From Thiodiazotropha sp040506275 (GTDB taxonomy: Bacteria > Pseudomonadota > Gammaproteobacteria > Chromatiales > Chromatiaceae), in NCBI GenBank assembly GCA_040506275.1, contig JBEVXD010000004.1, positions 186,001-250,000 on the forward strand: a stretch of 64,000 nucleotides of DNA, in the 5' to 3' direction. The translations under genes were made by a program, and so were the position numbers. Below the pieces are notes generated by a model that made no database searches, was not told the DNA's origin, and saw nothing but the letters and a program-made list of their open reading frames with translations. Positions 27,001 through 34,043 of this stretch are shown in pieces (the first letter of the stretch is position 1; the number at the start of each line of letters is the position of its first letter).

Positions 27001-27512
27001 CCAAGATTAAGAATTCTGACCGGTTCGTATGCTGCCATCACATACTCACCTCTGTAATCTTTTCCGATTATTGATCCAGACTCACCTGATAATGCTCTTC
27101 GCATTGGTTCAGCCATATCACCTTGATCAAATGATACAGGATCAGGAACATCCATCCCGGCGAGATGTTTTCTCATCAGGAATACAATTTTTTGTCCCTC
27201 TTTTTTGGCTAGAGTGAATTCACCGCTTGTACCAAACTGAAATTTTTTATGAGCAGCTTTTATCTGATTTACCGTCGAGTCGTAGACCCTGGCTGCTGAA
27301 GAGTGGGAACCCAAGTGCTGTTTATTATGTTTTGCTATCACCTCAATCAACCGTGCATTACTTTGCGCAGTTTCTACAAGTCGTTGAGCTGATTCTGTAA
27401 TGGATGTCTGATAAAGGATATATCCGCCAGCACCCGAGGCGATGAGTATGGCAATAAATGTTGTAAGGGCGAGACCAATGAGTTTTTGACGTATAAGTTC
27501 AAGCCTAAACAC
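24039..27512 (-). CDS. Cache-PAS(x4)-GGDEF-EAL sensor protein
   Basis: I place the start at the GTG 27512 (GAGG nine bases upstream); a TTG at 27536 is possible. A membrane helix, a periplasmic Cache-like sensor (about 35-190) and a second helix precede four PAS/PAC modules, then GGDEF and EAL domains. The cyclase signature is RISGDEF (first Gly replaced by Ser) and the phosphodiesterase signature begins GLEVLLRWQHPE (EVL for EAL), so either activity may be weakened, though both variants occur in active enzymes. The EAL core DDFGTGYSSLSYLK and KLKIDQSFVRDIPSD are nearly identical to the gene at 20214, pointing to a shared origin or gene conversion. Confidence 0.9.
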   Translation of the reverse strand: MFRLELIRQKLIGLALTTFIAILIASGAGGYILYQTSITESAQRLVETAQSNARLIEVIAKHNKQHLGSHSSAARVYDSTVNQIKAAHKKFQFGTSGEFTLAKKEGQKIVFLMRKHLAGMDVPDPVSFDQGDMAEPMRRALSGESGSIIGKDYRGEYVMAAYEPVRILNLGIVAKIDMAEIRKPFIKTGLIIVTLSALVSLVVFTIYYRTSREISDRFEDSTQQFNRLAKNSTDMIYRMSLPEGQYEYVNPASIDLFGVTPEEFCNTPKIIQEIIHPAWYDYFEEQWGKLLSGDMPPTYEYQIITPSGEIKWITQRNVLITGDEGNPVAIEAIASDITEQKRMEKKIHESEQRLQTLLDTIPDLVWLKDPKGVYLSCNTSFLEFLDLSEVEIMGKTDYDLFEHHIADSYRKNDKIVLDTGKPHTNEEDAIYADGRVEQLETIKAPAYGPDGALVGVLGIGRNISARKQAEDRLRESEQRFTATFDQAAVGIARVGPDGQWLDVNKKLCEIVGYSREELLAKTFQDITYPEDLDGDLALVEQTLAGTRDAYAIDKRYIQRSGDLIWIRLTVSLVRNVSGAPLYFISVIEDINERKKANEKLREAAAVFSSTGEGVTITNRNGTILDVNDAFVRITGYSREEAVGENPRLLKSGRHDDKFYNDMWKQLLNTGHWHGEIWNRTKSGTVYPEILTISKVENENGEAEGYVGVFADISSLKETEARLDHMAHHDPLTDLPNRMLFRDRLTHSLAGAKRNGSKIAVIFLDLDHFKNINDTLGHSIGDVLLIQIARRMKILVRAGDTIGRISGDEFCLLFEDLTSVADAVPLVDKLLSVFFDSFAVNGQSLRMTASIGVAIYPDNSQDPDALLSFADAAMYEAKEAGRNTYRFYTKTLTEQALEYGFIQSAMREALEQSQFFLVYQPQMNLATKTLVGLEVLLRWQHPERGLIPPSEFIPVAEQSGMIRDLGAWILRSACAQGRAWMDEGLHFGRIFVNVAGPQIHDVGFVELVRDCLAETGLPAERLGLEVTESFVMRASGHAADVLLKVRGIGVELAIDDFGTGYSSLSYLKTLPIDKLKIDQSFVRDIPSDPDDMAIAEAVIAMGQALNMKVIAEGVEDEVQAEFLRSKGCEEAQGYLYARPLTPNELNDWMNLSSVLEDS

Positions 27513-27536
27513 AATGACCGACCTCGATTTCGGCAA

Positions 27537-27937
27537 CCATCAAAAATCCATCAATTCTTATTAATAAAAAAGCGGTGTTTTTCAGACTTGAACCAGTCAA
27601 ATCAATTCTTAGTGTAGCGTCCTATACTAGTAAGCACAGTCTTCTGCTCCCTTACCGAACTTGTGTATCGCAGTTTCCCAACCATCCACACAACTAACGC
27701 AAGTTATTAACCCGGCTCCTTTAGTATAGGACAGCACTCAAACATTCCCAGGGCAGCGGTAGTACCGTAGATAGATTCGTTAAAAGATCTAGTTTTTTTA
27801 TATGACCACAGATCCTGTGGCCTCAGTCTCAGCAATGCTGTAGTGAAAAGTAATTGCTACCTCTCACATGAATCATTCTTCAAATACCTTCACTATCTCG
27901 AGAATTAAAATCATCTCTATTCAAGAGTTGTCAAAAA
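27537..27937. other. Intergenic region upstream of the Cache-GGDEF-EAL gene
   Basis: About 400 bp with no gene. Apart from dispersed repeat copy d (27705-27736) I see nothing definite; promoter elements for the minus-strand gene are presumably here. Confidence 0.4.
27705..27736 (+). repeat. Dispersed intergenic repeat, copy d (degenerate)
   Basis: TATTAACCCGGCTCCTTTAG followed by TATAGGACAGCA. The first 12 bases match the family core exactly; the rest is diverged. Confidence 0.6.
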
Positions 27938-27966
27938 CTAAAAAGGCCCTGTATAGACAGGGCCTT
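27938..27966 (-). terminator. Rho-independent terminator of ssb
   Basis: AAGGCCCTG and CAGGGCCTT form a perfect 9-bp stem with a six-base loop; on the minus strand a TTTTT run follows. It lies 38 bases after the ssb stop. Confidence 0.9.
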
Positions 27967-28003
27967 AAGAGAACATTCTTTACATTAGATTCTGTGGTAT
28001 TTT

Positions 28004-28456
28004 TTAGAATGGGATATCATCATCGAAATCATTGTCTGGCACTGATGAGGGCGCAGGAGCTGACTGAGGTCTGGACGAGCCCTGAGACTGTGGCGCATCG
28101 AATGAAGCGCTTCCGCCACCCCGACTGTCGAGCATTTGCATCTCACTGCCAACAATCTCTGTCGTATATCGATCCTGCCCATCCTGACCCTGCCACTTGC
28201 GGGTACGCAGACTCCCCTCAACATAAACCTTGGAACCCTTTTTCAGATACTCCCCAGCGATCTCTCCGAGCCGATTGAAAAACACCACCCGGTGCCATTC
28301 GGTCCGCTCCTGTTGTTCACCGCTATTTTTATCTTTCCAACTCTCGGAAGTTGCCAAGGTGACGTTTGTGACCGCACCGCCGCTTGGCATGTAACGCGTC
28401 TCCGGGTCCTTGCCCAGGTTACCGATGAGTATTACTTTATTGATTCCACGAGCCAT
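28004..28456 (-). CDS. ssb: Single-stranded DNA-binding protein
   Basis: 150 residues. The OB-fold domain (1-110) starts ARGINKVILIGNLGKDPETRY and includes the conserved ERTEWHRVVFFNRLGEIAGEYLKKG. A Gly/Ser/Pro/Gln-rich linker leads to the acidic tip DNDFDDDIPF, which recruits replication and repair partners. The size and tail are typical of gammaproteobacterial SSB. It is downstream of an MFS gene and near uvrA, the ancestral uvrA-ssb neighbourhood. I did not find a clear LexA box. The start ATG has a GGAGAT ribosome site. Confidence 0.97.
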   Translation of the reverse strand: MARGINKVILIGNLGKDPETRYMPSGGAVTNVTLATSESWKDKNSGEQQERTEWHRVVFFNRLGEIAGEYLKKGSKVYVEGSLRTRKWQGQDGQDRYTTEIVGSEMQMLDSRGGGSASFDAPQSQGSSRPQSAPAPSSVPDNDFDDDIPF

Positions 28457-28521
28457 CTAATTTATCTCCACAGCAGTTTCAGCCCCTTCCATTGGAGCCT
28501 GTAAGAATCCCTTAGTGTACC

Positions 28522-29904
28522 TCACCCTTGTACGGCATATCCATCCAGGAGCTCCTGGTCAACGATCTTCAGATCAACTTTCAGATAGGCAACCCGGTCT
28601 TCGGCAATGATCACCGCATCATCCACACCATTGATTGCCATCAATTGGTCCGCCAATTTACCCACCTCAGACTCATCAAGTTGGCCTACAGGGAGCATAT
28701 AGTTACTCAGATAGCTGGGATCCGGCATTCCACGAGCCACAAGAAACCATATTAGAATCATTCCACTACAGAAAAGGAAGACCCCCTCGTTCCCGTAGTG
28801 AGTGTGAATCCAACCACCCAGCGCGCCCCCCAGAAATGCCCCGATAAACTGGGAACTGGAATAGACTCCCATAGCGGTACCCTTGCGCTCCCCTGGTGCA
28901 GCTTTGGCGATCAGGGATGGTAAGGTCGCCTCGAGTAGATTGAAGGCGGTAAAATAGATAAACAGGGCTGCAACCAGAGCTACCAGTTGATGACTGTACC
29001 CATAGAGCAGTAGTGCTGACAGACCCAAGGCAACGATTGCCCCAAGAAAAACCGGGCGCATGCGCCTGCGACTCTCAGCGATAATCACAAATGGCACCAT
29101 GGCCGCCATCGATAGCAGCATCACCGGCAAATAGACCTGCCAATGAGCACTGCTCTCCATGCCCAAGTCACGTAACGACAAAGGATAGGCGAGGAATACT
29201 GCCGTAAGGGACATGTGCAGGGTCAGGATACCGATATCAAGTCGCAACAGTTCCGGGTCAGCGAGAACCTTACCAAACTGGGCAGGGACCGCCTCTGCAT
29301 CCCGGTGAAAATGACTCTCTTTGGGCGTAGGCACAACGAATATGACAATACCTATCCCCAGCAGGGCAAGTACAGCCGTCAGCCAGAAGATGCCTGGAAC
29401 ACCGATCCAGCTATTCAGAATGGGACCCAGAATCAAGGCGACAGCGAAGGCAAAACCAATACTGATGCCAATGATGGCCATCATCCGTAAGCGACGCTGC
29501 TCTCGGCTGAGATCGGCGGCCATCGCCATGATCACGGCTGCAATGGCACCGCTTCCTTGCAGGGCTCTGCCGATGATGATGCCGTAGATGCTTTCCGCAG
29601 AGGCCGCCACCATACTACCAAGCGCAAAGATCAGTAGCCCACCGACCAGAACCGGTTTGCGCCCAATTCGATCTGAAAGCATGCCAAATGGGATTTGCAA
29701 TACAGCCTGAGTAAGTCCATAGATGCCAATCGCTATCCCTATCAGTAATGGCGTTACATCAGGCAAGCCTTCTGCATAGAGGGAAAATACCGGTAGTATA
29801 AGAAATAACCCCAGCATTCTCAGGGAAAAAAGACCGGAAAGAGAATAGGCGGCACGGCGCTCTGTCGCATTAAGTCCGGTAGTTTCACCCTGCTCTGTCG
29901 TCAT
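28522..29904 (-). CDS. YajR-like MFS transporter with C-terminal YAM domain
   Basis: The ATG at 29904 (MTTEQGETTGLNATERR) is preferred because the preceding 31 codons show no family similarity and overlap the promoter motif. Twelve transmembrane helices carry the MFS motif A GMLSDRIGRKPV between helices 2 and 3. The last 70 residues (LMAINGVDDAVIIAEDRVAYLKVDLKIVD) form a ferredoxin-like YAM domain, as in E. coli YajR. The substrate is unknown. It lies between ssb and uvrA, an arrangement seen in other gammaproteobacteria. It may be co-transcribed with ssb (65 bp apart). Confidence 0.88.
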   Translation of the reverse strand: MTTEQGETTGLNATERRAAYSLSGLFSLRMLGLFLILPVFSLYAEGLPDVTPLLIGIAIGIYGLTQAVLQIPFGMLSDRIGRKPVLVGGLLIFALGSMVAASAESIYGIIIGRALQGSGAIAAVIMAMAADLSREQRRLRMMAIIGISIGFAFAVALILGPILNSWIGVPGIFWLTAVLALLGIGIVIFVVPTPKESHFHRDAEAVPAQFGKVLADPELLRLDIGILTLHMSLTAVFLAYPLSLRDLGMESSAHWQVYLPVMLLSMAAMVPFVIIAESRRRMRPVFLGAIVALGLSALLLYGYSHQLVALVAALFIYFTAFNLLEATLPSLIAKAAPGERKGTAMGVYSSSQFIGAFLGGALGGWIHTHYGNEGVFLFCSGMILIWFLVARGMPDPSYLSNYMLPVGQLDESEVGKLADQLMAINGVDDAVIIAEDRVAYLKVDLKIVDQELLDGYAVQG

Positions 29905-29936
29905 TACTCTGTCACTTGGCCAGTCAATCAAAACAG

Positions 29937-29975
29937 CGCGTATAGTATCAGGTTCGTTCAATTCAATGCAGTACC
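29937..29975. repeat. Promoter-region repeat, left copy
   Basis: CGCGTATAGTATCAGGTT and the following bases to 29975 match 30863-30900 upstream of uvrA at about 31 of 36 positions, in the same orientation. This suggests that one divergent promoter region was split or duplicated when the roughly 900 bp between them was inserted. Confidence 0.55.
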
Positions 29976-30269
29976 GGCATGAGAAAACCCTGGTCATTTA
30001 GAATTTCAGTGCTAGGTAGAGTTGAATCCTTTGCGAACACCTCCCTGCCTAGAGTGCCATGCGGTAAATTCGAAATCGCTCAGAGTCCCGCTACTGGGAC
30101 AAGGCAAGGTGCAGTTTGCCTGGAGTGGTATGCCCAATCCAAGAAGTGCAATGCAGAATAACCATGCACTAAACAACGTATTTCCAGAGTTGCTTAGATA
30201 CCCGCTCCGGCCAATTGTGCAGATATGTTGACAACTGATTAACCACTTAACTTATTCAAGGACAACATT

Positions 30270-30628
30270 ATGCGTAAACGGAATTACATATACCTTTGTT
30301 TAACTACCTGTTCATTTCAAATAGCGTCCATGCCGTTTTTTGGATTAACATCGAAGGTGACTACGACATCAATCTGCAACAATTCAAAAACAAACATTAC
30401 CCCATAGAGCTCCCACTCAGGAATCAATCACAATATCGATGTTACTAGACGCTATTGGATATAGGTGCACATCAATACTCTGATTTGATACTTGAGCAAG
30501 CAATCAAGATTAACAGTTACTTTCCAGCGCTACCTGTAATCAGCAGCATTAACTGGATATCGGAAAATGTCACATACAAATCTGTCTCTTTTTATCAGCA
30601 CTACTTAGATACAGACATTTCTAACTAA
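30270..30628 (+). pseudogene. Decayed gene for a small exported protein
   Basis: An ATG at 30270 starts a signal-peptide-like MRKRNYIYLCLTTCSFQIA; a shift of frame near 30338 continues as WINIEGDYDINLQQFKNKHY and PIELPLRNQSQYRCY, then after one in-frame stop as TLLDIGAHQYSDLILEQAIK and PVISSINWISENVTYKSVSF, ending at 30628. One frameshift and one stop would restore a protein of about 118 residues. I recognise no family. The AT-richness is higher than the neighbouring genes. It may instead be chance. Confidence 0.4.
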
Positions 30629-30812
30629 AACTGGCAGTTTCTATAAACGTGCTTTTAGGTAACGTTTACAAAGCGGTCAAAGTATCGTCAATAGAGTACT
30701 CAATGATTCTACTCATGGTTGAAACCGGTTTAAGTCGATAAAAGCATGCCCCTTCTCCCTCAATGGGTTATATATGGATTACAACAAGCAGGTGCCAGAG
30801 GCTTCTTGTCGC

Positions 30813-30845
30813 CCTGAACCTACCTATTAAGGTGCCGGGTTAATA
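30813..30845 (-). repeat. Dispersed intergenic repeat, copy e
   Basis: CCTGAACCTACCTATTAAGG followed by TGCCGGGTTAATA; exact family core in reverse orientation. With the bases from 30803 it matches copy i (63473-63515) over about 43 bp, so the unit extends past the core. Confidence 0.8.
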
Positions 30846-30862
30846 ACAGTTATCCGAAAGAT

Positions 30863-30900
30863 CGCGTATAGTATCTGGTTGGCTCAATTCGACGCAGCTC
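30863..30900 (+). promoter_or_regulatory. Putative uvrA promoter region (right copy of the repeat)
   Basis: TATAGT at 30868-30873 could be a -10 element. The segment repeats the one at 29937-29975 that lies in front of the MFS gene. I found no convincing SOS box here. Confidence 0.4.
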
Positions 30901-30915
30901 AACCACTATAAGATT

Positions 30916-33735
30916 ATGGACACCATCAGTATTCGCGGCGCCCGCACCCACAACCTGCAAAATATCGACCTGGATCTACCCCGTGACAAATTGATTGTAT
31001 TCACCGGTCTCTCCGGCTCTGGCAAGTCCTCACTGGCATTTGACACCATCTACGCAGAGGGGCAGCGACGTTATGTGGAATCACTCTCTGCCTATGCCAG
31101 ACAATTCCTCTCACTGATGGAGAAACCGGATGTGGATCATATTGAGGGGCTCTCACCCGCCATCTCAATAGAGCAGAAGACCACCTCACATAATCCACGA
31201 TCGACAGTAGGCACCATAACTGAGATTTACGACTATCTACGGCTGCTGTTTGCTCGGGTGGGTACGCCTCGCTGCCCTGAACATGACACGACACTGGAAG
31301 CACAGAGCATCAGCCAGATGGTGGATCAGGTGCTTGAGTTGCCCGAGGGGCAGCGCATGATGTTGCTGGCACCTGTAATACAGGAGCGAAAGGGTGAGCA
31401 CCACAAACTACTACAGGAGTTGCATGCTCAGGGGTTTATCCGCGCGAGAATCGATGGTGAGGTATATGAACTCGATGACGCCCCGACCCTGGAATTGCAT
31501 AAAAAGCACAGCATCGAAGTGGTGGTGGATCGCTTTAAAGTACGTGAGGACCTCTCCACCCGATTGGCAGAGTCCTTTGAGACAGCTCTAAACCTGGCTG
31601 ATGGGCTGGTACGGGTAGCCTGGATGGACGGCAGCCAGCCAGATCTGCTCTTCTCCTCCCGCTTCGCCTGCCCACACTGTGGCTACAGCCTCTCGGAACT
31701 AGAGCCAAGACTATTCTCATTCAACAATCCTGTAGGTGCTTGCCCTACCTGCGATGGTCTGGGGATTGAACAGTTTTTTGATCCTGAAAAGGTCGTAGCT
31801 CACCCTGAACTCTCTCTTGCAGGAGGCTCAGTGAGAAGCTGGGATCGGCGCAATGCCTACTATTTCCAGATGATCAAATCCCTGGGACGGCATTTGAACT
31901 TTGATCCGGAAACGCCTTGGATGAAGTTACCAAAGCGTGTGCAGAAGATCATTCTTCAGGGTAGTGGTAGTGAGTCAATCGAGTTCAGCTACCACAATGA
32001 AAGGGGCCGTTCAGTCAAGAAGAGTCATCCTTTTGAAGGCATCATCCCGAATATGCAGCGACGCTATCGGGAGACCGATTCCAATGCTGTACGGGAAGAG
32101 TTGTCACGCTACATATCCAGCCAATCCTGCCCGGACTGCAAAGGAACCCGGCTCAACCAGGCTGCTCGCCATGTGTTTATCAACACACATACCTTGCCAG
32201 AACTCACCGAGATGCCCATAGGCCAGGTAAAGAAGAGCTTCAAGGCTCTGAAATTACAAGGCAAACGCGGCAAGATCGCCGCCAAGATTCTGAAAGAGAT
32301 CGATCAACGACTCCATTTTCTGGTCAATGTCGGGCTCGACTACCTGACCCTGGATCGCAGTGCCGAAACCCTATCTGGTGGTGAGGCCCAGAGAATCCGC
32401 CTCGCCAGCCAGATCGGCGCAGGGTTGGTCGGTGTGATGTATGTACTCGATGAGCCCTCAATCGGCCTACACCAAAGGGACAATCAACGTCTACTGGACA
32501 CCCTGATCTACTTAAGGGATCTGGGCAACACAGTAATTGTTGTGGAGCATGACGAAGAGGCGATTCGCAGTGCAGATCATGTGGTGGATATCGGTCCAGG
32601 TGCTGGTATGCATGGCGGAAAGATTATTGCCCAGGGTACAGCAGAACAGATCTCAAAAAGTAAGGGTTCACTTACAGGCGAATACCTCAGTGGTAAGCGT
32701 TGCATCGAGATACCTGAACGAACAACCGAGGAAGATGACCGCACTCTTGAACTGCATGGGGCCACAGGCAACAATCTGAAATCGGTAGACCTGGTGATCC
32801 CAGTTGGCAGTTTTTGTTGTATCACCGGTGTCTCAGGCTCCGGTAAGTCTACCTTGATCAACGACACGCTCTACCCGATCTGCGCCACCACCCTGAATAA
32901 GGCCAATGCCACCCCCTCCCCCTACAGCGAAATAAAGGGGTTGGAACATTTCGACAAAGTCGTAGACATCGATCAGAGCCCTATTGGTCGCACGCCAAGA
33001 TCCAATCCCGCCACCTACACCGGCCTCTTTACCCCGATTCGGGAACTCTTTTCAGGCACACACGAGGCTCGCTCCAGGGGTTACACCCCCGGACGCTTCA
33101 GCTTCAACGTGAAGGGTGGAAGATGTGAGTCCTGCAGTGGTGACGGCGTTATAAAAGTAGAGATGCATTTTCTACCCGACATCTATGTCCAATGTGATGT
33201 CTGCAAGGGGAAACGCTATAACCGTGAGACCCTTGAGGTCCACTATAAAGGCAAAACCATTGACGAGGTTCTAAGCATGACCGTTGAGGAGGCACTGACC
33301 TTTTTCGATGCGGTTCCTGCGATCAAACGAAAACTCCAGACCCTGATGGATGTGGGCCTCTCCTACATCTCCCTGGGACAGAACGCCACCACCCTTTCAG
33401 GGGGTGAAGCCCAGCGGGTCAAACTCTCTCGCGAGCTATCCAAAAGGGACACAGGCAACACCCTCTATATCCTCGATGAGCCTACAACCGGACTTCACTT
33501 TCACGATGTAAACCACTTATTGGAAGTACTGCACAAGTTGCGTAACCACGGTAATACGGTAGTGGTCATCGAACACAACCTGGATGTCATCAAAACCGCC
33601 GATTGGGTTATCGACCTTGGACCGGAAGGGGGTGATAAGGGGGGCGAAATCATCGCTCAAGGCACACCTGAGCAGCTGGCAAAAGTCCGTAAATCCCACA
33701 CAGGGAAATTTCTCAAAAAACTGCTCAGCGCCTGA
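30916..33735 (+). CDS. uvrA: Excinuclease ABC subunit A
   Basis: 939 residues, the usual UvrA length. Two ABC ATPase modules are present: Walker A GLSGSGKSSLAF near residue 30 and GVSGSGKSTLIN near 640, with signatures LSGGEAQRIRLAS and LSGGEAQRVKLS. Two zinc fingers are visible: CPHCGYS...CPTC (about 253-283) and CESCSGDG...CDVC (about 736-765). With UvrB it scans DNA for bulky lesions in nucleotide excision repair. All catalytic motifs are intact. It is followed by a tandem pair of REP-like palindromes. Confidence 0.98.
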   Translation: MDTISIRGARTHNLQNIDLDLPRDKLIVFTGLSGSGKSSLAFDTIYAEGQRRYVESLSAYARQFLSLMEKPDVDHIEGLSPAISIEQKTTSHNPRSTVGTITEIYDYLRLLFARVGTPRCPEHDTTLEAQSISQMVDQVLELPEGQRMMLLAPVIQERKGEHHKLLQELHAQGFIRARIDGEVYELDDAPTLELHKKHSIEVVVDRFKVREDLSTRLAESFETALNLADGLVRVAWMDGSQPDLLFSSRFACPHCGYSLSELEPRLFSFNNPVGACPTCDGLGIEQFFDPEKVVAHPELSLAGGSVRSWDRRNAYYFQMIKSLGRHLNFDPETPWMKLPKRVQKIILQGSGSESIEFSYHNERGRSVKKSHPFEGIIPNMQRRYRETDSNAVREELSRYISSQSCPDCKGTRLNQAARHVFINTHTLPELTEMPIGQVKKSFKALKLQGKRGKIAAKILKEIDQRLHFLVNVGLDYLTLDRSAETLSGGEAQRIRLASQIGAGLVGVMYVLDEPSIGLHQRDNQRLLDTLIYLRDLGNTVIVVEHDEEAIRSADHVVDIGPGAGMHGGKIIAQGTAEQISKSKGSLTGEYLSGKRCIEIPERTTEEDDRTLELHGATGNNLKSVDLVIPVGSFCCITGVSGSGKSTLINDTLYPICATTLNKANATPSPYSEIKGLEHFDKVVDIDQSPIGRTPRSNPATYTGLFTPIRELFSGTHEARSRGYTPGRFSFNVKGGRCESCSGDGVIKVEMHFLPDIYVQCDVCKGKRYNRETLEVHYKGKTIDEVLSMTVEEALTFFDAVPAIKRKLQTLMDVGLSYISLGQNATTLSGGEAQRVKLSRELSKRDTGNTLYILDEPTTGLHFHDVNHLLEVLHKLRNHGNTVVVIEHNLDVIKTADWVIDLGPEGGDKGGEIIAQGTPEQLAKVRKSHTGKFLKKLLSA

Positions 33736-33792
33736 TCAACAATCTAACTCGCTGCAGCAACACTAACCACAATACCTTGTGATGTTGACCCC

Positions 33793-33853
33793 GGTGCGGC
33801 AGGCCGCACCCTACAGCCTATTTAATACCCCGTAGGGTGCGGCCTGCCGCACC
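33793..33853. repeat. REP-like palindrome 1 after uvrA
   Basis: The arms GGTGCGGCAGGCCGCACCC... and its exact reverse complement (22 bp each, 33793-33814 and 33832-33853) enclose a 17-base spacer. It could terminate uvrA transcription. A second copy lies 150 bp on. Confidence 0.9.
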
Positions 33854-33945
33854 ATGTCCAAGCCAGAACAACAGAAGAGTCTCGCAGACAGCACTCAGAC
33901 GCAACAAGGCCTCAATCAACAACAATACTCTGTGATGTTAACCCC

Positions 33946-34007
33946 GGTGCGGCAGGCCGCACCCTACAGCCTATTTAAAACCCGCGTAGGGTGCGGCCTG
34001 CCGCACC
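33946..34007. repeat. REP-like palindrome 2 after uvrA
   Basis: A direct repeat of the preceding palindrome; similarity begins about 24 bases before the arms (ACAATAC, then TGTGATGTT), so roughly 85 bp were duplicated. It ends 36 bases before the stop of the convergent lipoprotein gene and may serve as a bidirectional terminator. Confidence 0.9.
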
Positions 34008-34043
34008 ATTCCGAGATTGATTGATAAGAAGAAATCAAACAGA

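Noticed and set aside
28457..30915. LexA/SOS boxes for ssb and uvrA
   Set aside because: I looked for CTGT-N8-ACAG-type palindromes upstream of both genes and saw none convincing; TATAGTATC near 30868 does not fit.
33793..34007. Possible CRISPR array because of repeated palindromes
   Set aside because: Only two units, each a large hairpin with similar internal sequence, and no regular unique spacers or cas genes. The same reasoning applies to 48896-49318.
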